A stretch of DNA of 64,000 nucleotides from Setomelanomma holmii (GCA_010015745.1 ML978160.1:124001-188000), one strand, 5' to 3'; positions 31,950-44,569 are shown, counted from the stretch's first letter. Translations and numbers: made by a program. The notes: generated by a model not told the origin, from the letters alone.

Positions 31950-34318
31950 CTAAAACTGAGCCTTAATCTTCTCCGTGACACTCGCCCGCCTACCCGTCTC
32001 CTCCCCACCCTGCGCCGCCACACTCGCCCGTCTAACCTGCTCCTTCAACTGATTGTCCGACTCACCACCACCCTCAAAGCTCCACAGCGCTGGGCACTCT
32101 CCGACCTTGCGTCTGAGAATCCACTTCTTGATCCACCACGGCAGGACCGTGAAGCACTGGTGGGACATGAATCTGCGCTGCGGGATGGCGAAGATGTAAT
32201 CCAATTCTTCGAGCGTGCGTTGCTTGGTCTCAGGCACGAAGAGAAAAATCATGATCAGCGCGACGATGTTGAGGCCGGCGTAGAAACCGAATGCACCGGT
32301 GGTAGTCATGGCGGAAAGCATGCGCGGAAAGGTGATGGAGAGAACGGATGCCCAGAAAAGACACGTTGCGACGGCCCAGGACATGCCTACTTCGCGATGC
32401 GAAAGTGGGAAGACTTCGGCGGAGTAGGTAAAGGGTACGGGACCTTCGCCGGGAGAGTACCATGCTCCGAACTAATAGAAGATTTAGCACAAGTTTATAA
32501 AAGGGTATTACCGTGCTTACTAGGTAGACGAATAGCGCGACGAGTCCGATATGCGCAGAGCTGGTTGAGGGGATCAGATAGCATAGACCCGCGGCAAGTA
32601 GCGTCCAGCACATCTGCGGGAACGTGAAGAGGAGGAGAGTGCGTCTTCCGAAGGTGTCGATTGTCCAGATTGCAGGCCATGCGAAGACGAAATTTACGAG
32701 ACCAAAACCCATGGATGCAACAAGTGCTTCGGTCACGCTGGCACCAGCGAGTGCGAAAATTGTGCTGGAGTAGAAGGCGATAATATTAACTATACAAAGA
32801 TCAGCATCGACCTGTTGTAAGGACATGATTAAACTTACTACCACACATCTGCTGCGCAATCATGACCGTTCCCGACGCGACCGTAGCCCGACGAAGTCGC
32901 GGGACCGTGAATAGCTGAATGAATCTTGAGATGTAGTTGCTTTTGACGTTGGTGAGACTACTCTCAGCTCTCAGCTGGGAGTGGATGTAGTACAAGTCTC
33001 GAGCCGCCTGAAGGTCCGAATTACGAAGACGCTGGAGCGAACTGAAGGCCTGAGCATACTTGCCCTTCTTGATGTACCACCTTGGCGACTCAGGGCAGAA
33101 GTAGACTCCGATCAAGAGCGGGAGCGCAGGAATGAGGGCCGATCCAAACTGCAGGCGCCAGGAGATCTTGCCCGTGTCCTTCACGGCCAGGTTGGCAACC
33201 GTACCCATGAAGATGCCAAAGGCTGTCCAGAGTTGCCATGTCTATTGATTGCCGATCAGTGCATGTCTTGTATAGCTCCGTGCATTTGTACTGACCATGA
33301 CGAGCGCGCCACGAATCGCAGCTGGGGCGTTCTCCGCGGCGAAGATGGGAACGGTGGCACCTTTGCAACCCATGCCAATGCCCAAAAGGAGACGAGTGAC
33401 AAAGAGCTGTTCCCATGCTGTGGCCAATTAGCGCACGATCTTTCGAGGTGATAGCGTGTATGACATACTCTGAGATACCGCAGATCCAATAGGCGAGAGA
33501 GCGCAGAAGACAGCAGAGACAAAGATGCATCCGCGACGTCCAAGGAACTGGTTGAGCGGGTCTGAGCACCAACATCCACTACAATCGTCAGCGTTCTTTT
33601 TTGGAAACGCAATGTGAATAACTTACAAAAAGGCCGAAGCAATGTACGGTCCAGCGTTGATCAAGCCTTGTAGCCATTGGTTGCGTGATGCATTCGGATT
33701 CGGGCCTCCGTTGTTTGGCAAGTCATCACTGACTGGAATGCCTAGTGCATCTGGGAACGATAAGTTCGCACCATTCGAGCCCGTCTGATCCCAACCCTGA
33801 ACAGCAGCACCAATGGAGCACAGAATGATGGTGAAATAGAGGATCTTGGGCTGACGCCATTTGTGCAGAACCTCGTTCGCGATGGCGTCTTTCTCTCCCT
33901 CGGTGATGCCCTCGACCTTAGCGAAATTGGGCGGGTCGCGAGCAACCTGTGTAGTCAGTGGTGATGCATTAGGCTATGCTAGGGTTGTCCTACCAAAGCA
34001 CCCTTGCGAAGAAGAGGTTGGATGTGTTCGAAGTTGTGTTCCTTGGCAAAGGCATCGACGTCGCTGAGCATTTCTGCCTCGGTCATATGAATAAGAGGAT
34101 TCTGAATCCTGTCATATACTGTTAGTCGAAGGTATCATACACATACTGGCAGGAGAGCAACGCACTTCGCAGAGAGGCTGAGTCCGGCATTGGTAACACC
34201 CCTCTCCTCGGAGGACCTGAATATCGTCAGCTAATGCACATGAGTACATTCAACCTTACACATACGCATCATTGTGCTCAGTATGAGCCTTGGACTCTTC
34301 AATCTCTTGGCCAGCCAT
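31950..34318 (-). CDS. MFS sugar/polyol porter, nine exons
   Basis: Exons (minus order): 34266-34318, 34166-34216, 33994-34108, 33627-33946, 33469-33578, 33296-33417, 32839-33241, 32521-32789, 31950-32471; all junctions keep frame and give 654 aa. A long hydrophilic N-terminus (~115 aa) is followed by spans. Signatures: LGRRGCIFVSAVFCA, LLLGIGMGCKGATVPIFAAE, PESPRWYIKKGKY, QQMCGINIIAFYSSTIF, DTFGRRTLLLF and PETKQRTLEELDYIF. The QQxxGxN and PESPR motifs are standard for the sugar-porter family; the N-terminal extension resembles the myo-inositol/polyol-type branch. It is the most distal member of the alpha-glucoside group, so it may import the same or a related sugar, but this is not certain. 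Confidence 0.9.
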
Positions 34319-35820
34319 GATTACAAAGCTGTACTTCAGATTCTGAAGCTCTATCGGTGATCAATACGAGCGGAGATAGTCTGTATTTATATTGGCTACC
34401 TCAGCCCGTACAAATTGAGGGGCCTCCACCCCCGGATTTCGATTCTTTCCAGCTGAGGTTAGCCAGCTATTATGCCCGAGTGGAGTCGTGCTACGCTAGC
34501 AGGGTGGTTCATGGTGATGGTCGTACGCTTAGGGCAAGGATCGGCGGTTCGAAGACCCTTGCTTCGTGCAGCAGTGCTGGCTTTGATTTGAGGATCGATG
34601 TGACGCCAATGGCGCAAGTTGAGTGCACCATTGGGAGACGCGAGTGGTGCTCTCATAGCAGTCGCGTCTCCGTGACAGGAAAATAATCTTCGCATGCACT
34701 CCCCATCTCGAAGTTGATGCGCGAGCGATCTGATGGAGTTGTGGGTGCCGCGGACAAACAGCGATGCCCAGATGCTTTGCAGAGCTTATCCTGCCGTGGC
34801 TTGCTCTTGCCTTGCTTAGCGTCTGGGTCGGTGCGACATCCGTATCATGTGTCGTTTCCTTCCCTCACAACCCCATCGAGGCTTCCGCATTCAATGTGCG
34901 CTACTCGTGCACCGACTGTTGGGGTCTCCGTGAGCGGACCAGCGTCCGATGAGAAGGCAATCGCCTCAATATTTCCAAGTGGGGTACATAGCATTTCTAG
35001 AACCCCATCAGAATTTAGTATTTCCAAGCTCAGCTCTAGGTTTGCTGGTGCATTAGTACTTAGTAAGGCGACGGCGTGAGCGTGTTGATCTGCAGAGAAT
35101 ATCAAAGCCCTCGAGTCGAGTTCCTAGTACCCAGTGATCACCTCAAGACTGCTGCAAAGCAGTGCAGTGGTTGAGAGATGAGTAATTAAACTGCGTGTCC
35201 ATTCGACAATCCCTTCACGATCCCCAGATCGCAGTGTTGTAATGTGCACTTCCCCAGACGCCGATCCAAACCGTTGATGCGGTGGCGTCCGAAGCACACA
35301 ACCACCGAAGTAACAATGGGCAGGCTAGCCAATCATCGGATTTTCTTCATGCAAGTGCATTTTGCCTCCAGCCACGTAAGTTATATGGGTGGTAGGCTAT
35401 CGGCACCTTGAAGTGCCACCGAAGCGGGTTTTGCGTTGGTGAGTTCGTGATCTACTGCAGTCATCAGTCTCCGATGAGCTACTTGGTTGGCATTCAAGAA
35501 AAGCGTGCACCCGGTCTCAAACACGCGATGCCTCAGAACTTGCTAGCACATGCTCGTGGATAGAAACAAGGTATCCTCCTTTAATGGACGTGCGGATAAT
35601 CCAGCAAAGTTCCTCGAAGTAAACACCTCCAGCCAAGCGGCCGGTCGGAGACTGTCGCCTGTAGTAGCAACGTCTCTCGGAATGTATGTTGTTCATTCAA
35701 AAAAAAAATACTGTTCTGTGCGATGACAGGTAGAGTCAAAAAGATTTGAAAAGTCAAACATGAATTATAAATAAGATGTATATGCACGTCTTCGACAAGG
35801 CGAAAATGTAGACATCACGC
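34319..35820. other. Intergenic, about 1.5 kb
   Basis: No gene recognised. Only short frames without family signatures. A tRNA-like T-loop string near 34548 does not fold with a plausible acceptor stem. An A-run of about nine bases lies at 35700-35708. Confidence 0.5.
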
Positions 35821-37023
35821 TTAGAGCTCGTCCATCTCCGGTACTTCACCATCACCTTCGCCATCATGTTTAGGATACCAGTCTTCCGGATTTGAGGCAG
35901 TCGGCAGGCACAGCCCAAGACGCCAGAAGTAATCGCGATGCGCGAAGAAGAGCTGCCAAAACTTGAAGCGCGCGGGCACACCCCAGCCAGGACGATCGTT
36001 GTCGCTGCCAGAAATACAGTGCGGGTCCTCATCACCAGCGCAATATTTCACGTCTGCAATGGAGAAGGGAAGGTTCGTCTCTGATATGAAGATCTCCTCG
36101 CTATGCATGACGTAGCCCCACTCTTCCACTGGTAGCAGAGGAACGGGGTCGCCGGCATGTGTTACACGGCGGAATTTGTTGTACTCGTGGTTGGCAGTGA
36201 TGTTGAAGCGCTCGTCGATATAGGTAGTGAATTCCCGATTGCCGAGTCGTGGCTCGCCAAAGGTAGTCACACGAGGATCCCATCCGCGTGCCTTGAAGTC
36301 GAGACCGGCAAGTGCTGCAACGGCGCCGCCGAGCGAATGTCCAACCAAGACCAGCTTGTAGTTGGGGTACTTCTTGAGTGCTTCGGTGACATGGGGCAGG
36401 ATTGCTTTGCGCGTGTTGAGCCAGGATGAGTAGAAGCCAGTGTGCACGGTGCAGTTGTCGCACTTGGGCGGGTCTGCCGGCGGCGGGTCGTCCTTGTCCT
36501 GCCTCGGCGTGAGGAAATCGGAGGTGGCTTCATCGTCGTCGTCGCCTGGGTATGGCACGTATGCCTGCGGGATCGTGGACAGGTCGGCGATGGTGTTGGC
36601 GACCGAGTAGGTGCCGCGGAAAGCGAGAACGAGGCGCGGGTTCGTCGACGAGTGCGACAGGGCGATGTAGCCGCAGGAGTCAGAGAGGAACGGTCCGGTG
36701 TTCCATGCCTATGCTCATCAGTACTGCATGCGACATTGCTGCATCCGGCAACATACCGTAACCAGCTCAAACGTCTCAAAGTCGCGGTCTCCACATCGGC
36801 TTGCGCACTGGAAAGGCTTCTGTATGCCCAGTCCAGCTGTGCCGACGCAGTACGAGATGTCGACGATGCGCGCAAGTTCCTCGAGCTCCCAGAAGAGCTC
36901 CTGCGAGATCAGCGTATCATTCTCGGGTGGTGCGAGCGGGTGCTGTGTCGCGTCGCCGCGCACAACAGCTGCCGAGGCGAAAACCACAAAGTAATGTAGG
37001 AGCAGGCCTAGCACAGCGGCCAT
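35821..37023 (-). CDS. Secreted class 3 (Rml-type) triacylglycerol lipase
   Basis: Exons 36757-37023 and 35821-36708 (48-nt phase-0 intron, GTATGT...CATAG), 384 aa. The start is ATG 37023, followed by a signal peptide (residues ~1-23). Catalytic features: lipase_3 fold with LAFRGT oxyanion segment near residue 118, nucleophile Ser214 in VGHSLGG, Asp in THAGDPVPLLP and His in FAHRDYF. Eight or more cysteines (CDNC, CAGDEDPHC and others) suit a secreted protein. It is divergent from the membrane-protein gene at 37376 with only 352 bp between starts. Confidence 0.92.
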
Positions 37024-37375
37024 GGGTGATTTTCTATCACATATTCCAAGGGTACAATAGGAGCGGGAGTGGTGGTGAGGATGCGCAACGGTGACGCAGT
37101 CGTTTCTTGGTGTTCGCTCGGCGCCCAGCACGGCCTGCACGAATGACATCACCTGAGCAGCGTGTTCCTGCAAATGGGCCATGATAGCCGCATGCACGCT
37201 GCTTATCCATAATCCTACATAGGTTTATCGGCGCGACTGTCTCCAAGACACGTTATACCAATCCGCTGCGTTCCGAACAAGACTTGCGCAGGACGCGCCT
37301 TCTCTCTCCATCCGTTGCTTCCGCATTCTCAGCACCTGCCCTAGGTCCACCGTCTCCTTACGCTACCACGTCCAC

Positions 37376-38632
37376 ATGATGGCCGCCACCCATCAAACGT
37401 CAACAGAGCCGCTGCGGCCAGAATCACTACCAATGATGGAATCCGAGCGGCGAGCAGCAGCACACACCACCGGCCACGCAGACACGCTGCAGGTGCCGGG
37501 TATCCAAGTTGATGGGGCGAGCGACGACGATGAGAGAAATCCAAGGAGCACAACACTGACGGCCATCCCCAGCACAAATGCGTCGCGCGCAGCATCACCC
37601 AACCGACACGCCATCTATCCGCACACGCAGGTCGTATTCGATGACCCCGACTTCCGACGACCGCCGCCGCTCGAGTACTCGCTGCGTGTGCGCAAGAAGG
37701 CCATTTTTTGGTTTTGGCTCCTGATCTTTGTCGACTGCATCCTGATGCCCATTGGCATGTACTTTGGCATGTGGTATGGCCTGACCAGAGACCAATTGTC
37801 TGCCAATGCAGTCTTCAGTATCAGCACGGCACTGCTCGGCACTGTTTCCATTGTCGAGTACTTTATCCGTTTTGCGCGACTGTGGAGGAAGAACTCGAAT
37901 TGCAGGGTCATTGGCGCGCAGAGATATTATGTGAGTATTACGAAGGAGTTTTTCTGCAGTCGCTAACGGTTGCAGCTCGATTGGTTCCACTGGAATCTGT
38001 CAGTCGGATGGTTCTTCGTTATGATCGAACTGATTGCGTACGACTCGCTCCTTCCCTCGCGAGGCCGACCAGACTAACACAACACAGAGGCACCTGCCCT
38101 CACGACCCGCCCATCCGCCTCCTGGCCATGCCTGCCTCGACGATGCTGTTCGCCATCGGTTGCGAGCTACTCCTCGTTGACATCCTCCGCATCATGAACG
38201 TCCCAGCACCTTGCCGCATCTCGTCCCTGCCACAAGGCGCACCACTTCGGCCAGGAATCTACGCATACATCGAAGACATCTGCGCCGTTGACGGGTCGGG
38301 TGGCACACAGTTCCGCCAGCGTCTCAATCTCCGCTACCAGGCGAGCAAGGCCTTCCGCGAGATGCTGCACCGTCTGACATTATTCTGGGCTATTGGCGCC
38401 ATTGTGTGCTCTGCTGTTTGCACGGCTATTGTTTTCACCATCCAGCGTGATGCTGCCTATGTCGTACGTTTTATATACTCCCGCACAATGACTCTTTACT
38501 AATACTATGCAGGTCGGCTGGGTTCTTCCCTTCCTCTGGGCTGGTGTTTGGGCTGCCATCACTATCCCATGGGTCAAACGCGAACTCACTAAAGAGTACC
38601 AGGAATGGACGACCGCCAACTTCAAGGCTTGA
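37376..38632 (+). CDS. Conserved fungal integral membrane protein
   Basis: Exons 37376-37930, 37976-38037, 38088-38463 and 38513-38632 (introns 45, 50 and 49 nt; branch CTAAC in each), 370 aa. The N-terminal ~100 residues are polar, disordered and Ser/Thr/Ala-rich. Spans: FWFWLLIFVDCILMPIGMYF, AVFSISTALLGTVSIVEYFI, WNLSVGWFFVMIELIAG, MPASTMLFAIGCELLLVDIL, FWAIGAIVCSAVCTAIVF and VGWVLPFLWAGVWAAITIP. It ends KEYQEWTTANFKA. Two tandem ATGs are at the start. Family seen widely in ascomycetes, no known function that I can state. Confidence 0.88.
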
Positions 38633-39438
38633 GCTTAACGTGAAGTCCATATTTAGACTTTTCCCTATGTATCATTGTACACTATTACTTTTCACAGAAT
38701 GAGATATCATATGGCGGCGGCGTTGCGTATACATGGGCTTTGGCGGAATTGTTATGCCATTATTCAGATACCACTTGGCGAAGACGGTACAGACCGCGAA
38801 GAATTGATACTCGTATAAATGCACAAGCTATACTATGCATTTCAAAGTAGAGGTGATGCCAACGCCATATTTTTGCTCCGCGGACCATTTTATGCACATC
38901 TGTTGGCAATCTCGATGTTCTTGAAACACGCGGCAGTTAAGCTTTGTCGAATGACGACGTCCAAGCCTTGGAAGGATTTATGCGATCGGGGGCGCAAAAC
39001 CTGCCGTCTCACCCTGCGTCGGGCAATTCGGGCTAGAGGCGGACGGGTTCGCGACAATGTACCGCGCAGAGAAGATTGTGCACTGGTCTCGCTGGTCTTA
39101 TGCACAGGAGATGGAATGGCAGTAGGTGTTGCGGGTTACGAGGTGGATTAGTATGGTCTGCATGATCCGCGGCACAATGAGTAAACATTGGTTTGACATA
39201 TATGTATCCTTCTACGACTACGAGAGCGAAATTGACCTCGTTTCACGCTCGAGCTGCGTGTAGTCACACCGATACAATGACAGTAGAAGGACGGTATGTT
39301 CTGTAATCTGATAGCATCGGCCATATCATCTCTGCCATCGCGCCTGCTGCCCTGTCCGCTTTCGCTAAGAATGCTCGTCACACTTCAAACACCTCCATGC
39401 CCAGCCGATGGTTTACCTCCTATCCCCCTTCCATCCGC
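38633..39438. other. Intergenic, about 800 bp, convergent 3' ends
   Basis: Between the 3' ends of the membrane-protein gene and the alcohol dehydrogenase gene. No coding sequence of its own recognised. Confidence 0.5.
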
Positions 39439-40607
39439 TCAAACCGTCGCTCCAATCTTCCGTTCTTTGTCAACCTGCTCTTTATCCACAACCACAATCC
39501 CCTTGCCCTTCATCTTCCCACTATGCGCCAACTCCACCACTTTTTCAATCTCCTTCAAACCGTTGAAGGCGTTGGTGTGCACGCTTATCCCGTGCTCAGC
39601 AACTAGTTTCAACATATCCCGCGCCTCATTCGGACTCGCTATCAAACTGCCCTTTACCCTAATATCCCTGAAAATCAGCTCGCGGAAGGGAATGACGACG
39701 TTATCCGGCTGCGCAATCTGAATCACCGTGCCGTGCATGCGAGTTATAGCGCAGCACGTCGCCATCGCGGAACTCGCATCGCTCACGTTCAGGGTACACG
39801 CTACGCCTTCACCGTTCGTAACAGCGTGAACGGCTTTGACGACTTCTTCATCGCCCTTGCGCGCATCGATAACCACGTCTGCGCCACCGTTTCGTGTCAA
39901 CTCGAGTCCCTCATCACGCGCATCCACGCCCACGACATTCAGACCTAGCGCTTTGGCGAATTGCACGCCCAAGTGTCCAAGACCACCGCCTGAGCCGACG
40001 ATAGCGAGCCATTCGCCCTTTTTAAGCCCGGAGAGGATGACGCCGCGGTATATCGTACATCCAGCGCACGCGAGCGGGGCCGCTGTCCCGAACGTTACTG
40101 CGTCTGGTAATTTTGCTGCCTGACTTGCGTCGATGCGCGCATAGTCTGCGAAGAAGCCGTGTGTTGTTACGCCGCAGTATCCGCCTGAGAATTGGCAGTA
40201 TTGCCTGTAGTTCTCGGGGCCTTGACAGTCTGAACATGTGCCGCAGGGGTGGTATATGATGCCTGCCATGACGCGGTCGCCGGGTTTGAAATCTTTGACG
40301 TCTGGGCCGACGGATACGACGGTTCCGGCGCCTTCGTGCGAGCCGGTGCAGGGTAGGGGAGTGCCCATTATGCCTTCCGAGACCATGGAGTCGGTGTGGC
40401 AGAGGGAGGCGACGGCAACGCGGATGAGGAGGTCGTTGGGCGCGAGGGACGGCGTGGGGACAGAGTGGAGGGTGTAGGATTTATGGAACTGTGGGTTCAA
40501 TGTCAGGTTGGTTTCTAAGAGGTATTGAGGGTGATGGCATGGCTGGGACGAGAGCATACCTCAGTGACCTGAGCGGCTTGCATCTTGTCGGGTACGTTTA
40601 GTGCCAT
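39439..40607 (-). CDS. Zinc-dependent alcohol dehydrogenase (ADH1-like)
   Basis: NAD-linked oxidoreductase of primary alcohols/aldehydes, cytosolic. Exons 40560-40607 (16 codons) and 39439-40488 (71-nt intron, GTATGC...CACAG), 365 aa. Catalytic zinc ligands Cys46 in SLCHTDS, His in GSHEGAG and Cys in LACAGC; structural zinc C-x2-C-x2-C-x7-C in CGTCSDCQGPENYRQYC. Rossmann loop GSGGGLGHLGVQFAKALG followed by VVGVDARD; Asp after the second strand indicates NAD rather than NADP. The open frame upstream of the intron acceptor (to 40557) is the intron read through. The next gene upstream on the same strand is a Zn2Cys6 regulator. Confidence 0.93.
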
Positions 40608-40925
40608 CTTTGCGGATGTTGTGATATGATCGCCTCGAGTGGAGTGTCTTGAAGGTAGTCTAGACAAAACTGTGTATGGGCAATTGGCGCGATGATACAA
40701 AAACGGTGTCCCCGAAGTCCTTCGGGAACCCCACAGTCAAATACTCGACCCATAATGCGGGGACTTTCTCCCGTCGTCTAGCCTGGAGAGTATGACGATT
40801 TTGGTTGTTGGTCTGAAAGCCATGACGTTGTGCCTCTTAACTCCGTGTTAGTGCGGGGATCGTCGAAGTCACATTCGACGTGCGCTCCGATGCTCCTCTC
40901 GAGCTAGTGCTGATCAGTAAAAATT
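40608..40925. other. Intergenic, 318 bp
   Basis: Short region between the regulator stop and the alcohol dehydrogenase start. It contains CCCCGAAGTCCTTCGGGAACC (40709-40729) with a CCGAAG/CTTCGG hairpin-like inverted repeat, in the dehydrogenase promoter. Confidence 0.45.
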
Positions 40926-42708
40926 TCAGATATGATCCTTCAGTTCTGTTGAAACGTTTGTCCCTTCGATCCAGTCCGATATCCTTAGAGTACTGCGGTC
41001 GACGAACGGCGTTGTAAACAGTCCGGTCCGTTGCATTTCCTTCAACTCATCGGCAAGAACAATGGCTTGTCTGGTTCCTATTCGCAATGCAACATAGTAC
41101 AGAATGTCGATGCACCACTGCCGCATCTCTGGGCTGACCAGGTCGATTTGTGCAGCAGCGTAGAGCGGCCAAATGAGATGTACCAAGTGTGTCGTCTTCG
41201 AAACATCGAGATACGTTCCCGCTGGTTGGATGGTGTACACAGGTGGAGGCTCATCATTTGCAGGATCTGATGCTCGTCGTTTGGCGGTCGAGAGGTCTGG
41301 AAATGGTATCATGCCAGTGATTTGTGGGACAGAAGCGATAATAGCCGTTGAGGTGGATAACAGCACGCCCTCTGCGACAGTCTTGAGAGACTCGTATTCT
41401 GTCTCTGAGAATAATGCCGGCTCGTACCACAACCAACCTTTCGTAAGATTCTCGCGAATAACTTTGTACAGGGACAGCCGACAGGAGTTGACGTTGTTCC
41501 ACATATGGGCGATCCAGGGATCCAGGTAGATGTAATAAGTGCCACCATACAAGTGCTCTGAAGGCTGTTCCAGATGTACGACATCGTAGTCCCAAACGGG
41601 AGGCATCAGGCCTTTGACCGCTTCCATCTCTTGGTCGATCTTAAGAGCAACATCCACCATGATTTTCGGGTTGGTGGTCGAGTCCTGGTTCAGATTGATG
41701 GTGCTGTGCATGATGTCGATCAGTCGAGTCGTCCACTGCCGGCCATGGACGCTGTAGTCGGACGTAGGGGTCATAACTTGGTAAAGCTCGTGCATTCCCG
41801 GATGCACTGCCCGGCCCGTCTCGAGAGCCACGAGCAGGATCACTCCATAGAATTGGTGAAATAGCCGTCTGCCTAGGTTGCTCTGAAACTGGTTCTTGCC
41901 GCGCAGGTTGAGCAGTGCACATGCACCGTCGACGTGCTTTGCCCATGCTTGTATCGATCTTCGGTCTTGGAAGACAAAGTTTTCGTACATTCCTAGCATG
42001 ATGACAGCGATCAACGTGCTGTCTTTGGTAGCTGTCTCTTTGAACCGGAGTGCTTCGTTGGTCATGCGGAGCGCGGATCCGTATGCTGCTTGAGCTTGCT
42101 GCATGATGGTTGGACTCTTGGTCGCATTTGCAAAGCTTGCCAAGCTTGCTGCGTTGACACTGCTTCGCAGAATCTCCTCAGTGTCTGGCTGAGTGAGAAG
42201 CTCTAGAACCCATTCAAAATGGCCGCGAGGAACGATGGTCGGCTGCGCAACGTAGTTTCCAGCAAAGAAACCTAGAGCTTGATCTTGTATTGATGGCACG
42301 ATCTCGCGAGTCATGCTTTCTGGCGTGGGATAGCGGGTATACGGAACGACATGCGTGCTGGCTTGTGATGGAAACCAGTTTTGGTCGAAAGACCATTCTG
42401 AGAAGTCGAACTCTGATTTGGGAGAATCTTTCTTTTTCGGCGCTGGCTTCTGTTTCGCCAACGCTTCGTACCTCTTCTCTGCTTTCCTTGCGACGACTTC
42501 GCTCTCATTCCTGAACATCATCGACAGAGGATCGCGATATCCATGACATTCCTTGCCTGCGCGGATACATTGTGAGCAAGAAGGTCGCTTTTGGTCGCAC
42601 TGCTGTCATTAGTCATGCACGTATCACGAACAAGTCGAACTGACTTGCCTTGACCTTCCTCGACCGACAATTGTGACATCCTTTTGAAGGTCTACCGACG
42701 TTCGGCAT
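40926..42708 (-). CDS. Zn2Cys6 transcription factor with GC-AG intron
   Basis: Exons 42649-42708 and 40926-42599, 577 aa. The start MPNVGRPSKGCHNCRSRKVK reaches the fourth basic residue of the cluster, then an intron of 49 nt begins GCAAGT and ends GCAG. The spliced cluster reads GCHNCRSRKVK|CDQKRPSCSQC...EC with all six cysteines. No GT donor gives this frame, so I infer a GC-AG intron, a known minor class with exactly this AG|GCAAGT context. The rest is a fungal-specific TF domain (LGFFAGNYV, LIAVIMLGMYENF, AWAKHVDGACALLNLRG) of the PF11951 type. It could regulate the nearby alcohol dehydrogenase or another target. Confidence 0.88.
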
Positions 42709-43389
42709 ACTCGTAGCAATTACAACAGTGTCGAGATGATACGAGCAACAAAGTACTACAGTGGCTGATTCGAGTACTGTTTGCAAGAAATCTGCTCGGA
42801 AAACAGCTGCCTAGCGGGACAGGTGGGGACGGAGGATGCATGCCACGTCGCCAAGCGTTATTTCTGGCAGTTCGAACATGTACATATCCTCCTTCCAACG
42901 GCTTCTGTTAACCAATTTCGGCGGATAGAAGAGCGATGTGAGGCGCGACAGCGATCTGCGGGTGATGACTGTCGAAGGGCTGTAAGGTGAGCAATGAGAG
43001 GGGACATGGTGCTGATGTAAGATGAGACGATATCAAGAAGGGTTAGTGTGGAGGCTCGTGCGCTCCAGGGCTGTCTCACATCCACTGAAATGGACGGCTT
43101 AAGTCCAACACCACGAGACCCGTGGATACTCCATAGCTAGGCTCTGCCGAGATGCTCACATTTCATCCAAGCCTTGTTCTGAAGCCAATCGTGCAAGCCA
43201 GTTCATCCCTTTCTTAAAAGAATTCCGGGAGTGCATGCGTACGTATGCGCGAGTGACGCGCTACCGTCGCACTTCAACACCTGAGCTGAGTACTCAGCCT
43301 TGTCGCAGTTGCCTTGTCGTCGTCCCAGCATCAAATGCAAGCAAGTGTCACCACGATGCTTCGCTCACGACATTGCCATTCCCTTTACC
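42709..43389. other. Intergenic, about 680 bp, divergent
   Basis: Upstream of the regulator (minus) and of the HET-domain gene (plus). No coding sequence recognised. Confidence 0.5.
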
Positions 43390-44439
43390 ATGGCGCAACA
43401 ATCTAATGAGCCCGAAACGCACTTCATACACACACCCCTCGACGAATCAAAGCGACAAATCCGATTGCTTCAGCTGCAAAACGACCTGTCCGAGTCGGAA
43501 ATTCGTTGCCAGATCGAAATCTTCAATATTGAGGATGCCCCTCCCTACGCGGCATTGTCATATATGTGGGGTGATCCATTGCCTACGCACACCATTCTCT
43601 TGAATGGGTGAATTTTCATCGTTCGCAAGAATCTTTGCAACTTCTTGCATTGTTTCCGGAACCACAAAGCCAGCGTATACCACCTCTGGATAGACTACAT
43701 ATGCATCGACCAGTCGAACATCCGGGAGAGGAATCACCAGGTTCGCCTTATGAGCAACATATATGAACAGAGTACCTTCGTCATAGCTTGGCTCGGCTAC
43801 AATGCGGAGGAGATTGAAGTCGTGAAGCAAGCAAGAGACACTGCCGACGTCACACACCTCCTTCCTCTTTTGTACAACCCATATTTTAGACGCATTTGGA
43901 TCGTCCAGGAGGTTCTTCTCGCGCCCGAGGTCCTCGTTGTTTGTGGCCATTGCTGGGTCTCAGAATATGAAATGTGCTTGCTAGCTAGGATTAGTCCACC
44001 TGAAGATATTCCGACGGCTGCTGATGCCATTTTTGTGGAAAGGTCGTACAACCCCGATCGGCCAGGTTACATCACCTCCTCATCCCAGAGTGAGGGTGTA
44101 AGACCCAAGCCCACCTTCGCCGACCGCCTCATAGACTTTGGTAAAAATCAATGCGCGGATATCCATGACAAGGTATACGGGTTCCTTGGATTGTCCACAG
44201 GGGTTGATATCGAAGTCGACTATTCGAAGTCAATATCTGAGACTTTCTTAGAGGCTCTTGCTGCTGTGGCCGATGAAATCCAGCATACAGCGAGGCCTAA
44301 CCCATGTACGATATTCCAGATCCTTGCCCTACAATTGGGTCACGAGATGCAAGAAGACATGCAAGACAACGCGATTGACTTAGAAACAACCATCGCAGCC
44401 ATATCCGCTCGATACTGGGCATCTGGAGGGTTTCTTTAG
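43390..44439 (+). pseudogene. HET (heterokaryon incompatibility) domain protein with nonsense codon
   Basis: ATG 43390 (ACCATGG). The HET domain is clear: YAALSYMWGDP near residue 55, then NG-stop-IFIVRKNL, LWIDYICIDQSNIRERNHQV, IAWLG and RRIWIVQEVLLA. TGA at 43609 sits where a residue of the NGRxFxV segment is expected (CGA to TGA is the simplest explanation), and the frame is identical on both sides. A VYGFLGL motif near 44177 is also typical. The 350-codon length and abrupt end are short for the family, so the C-terminal part may also be lost. Fungal HET proteins mediate non-self recognition and cell death. Confidence 0.82.
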
Positions 44440-44569
44440 GATGGTGGTGTCACTTCGCACGGAAATTGGGCGATAATGCCTCGAACATGATCATTTGGAG
44501 CAGCGTGTCTGGCAATCCGTATGAAGCACTGAGACGTATTGGCGGACACATAGCTGACATTGCTTACGA

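Noticed and set aside
34490..34580. tRNA-like T-loop GGTTCGAAGACC
   Set aside because: No matching acceptor, D or anticodon stems could be drawn.
36267..36875. 202-codon minus-strand frame overlapping the lipase
   Set aside because: Arg/Ser/Thr-rich shadow of the GC-rich lipase exon in another frame.
40489..40557. N-terminal extension of the alcohol dehydrogenase read from the continuous frame
   Set aside because: It is the intron 40489-40559; the spliced short first exon gives the normal ADH N-terminus.
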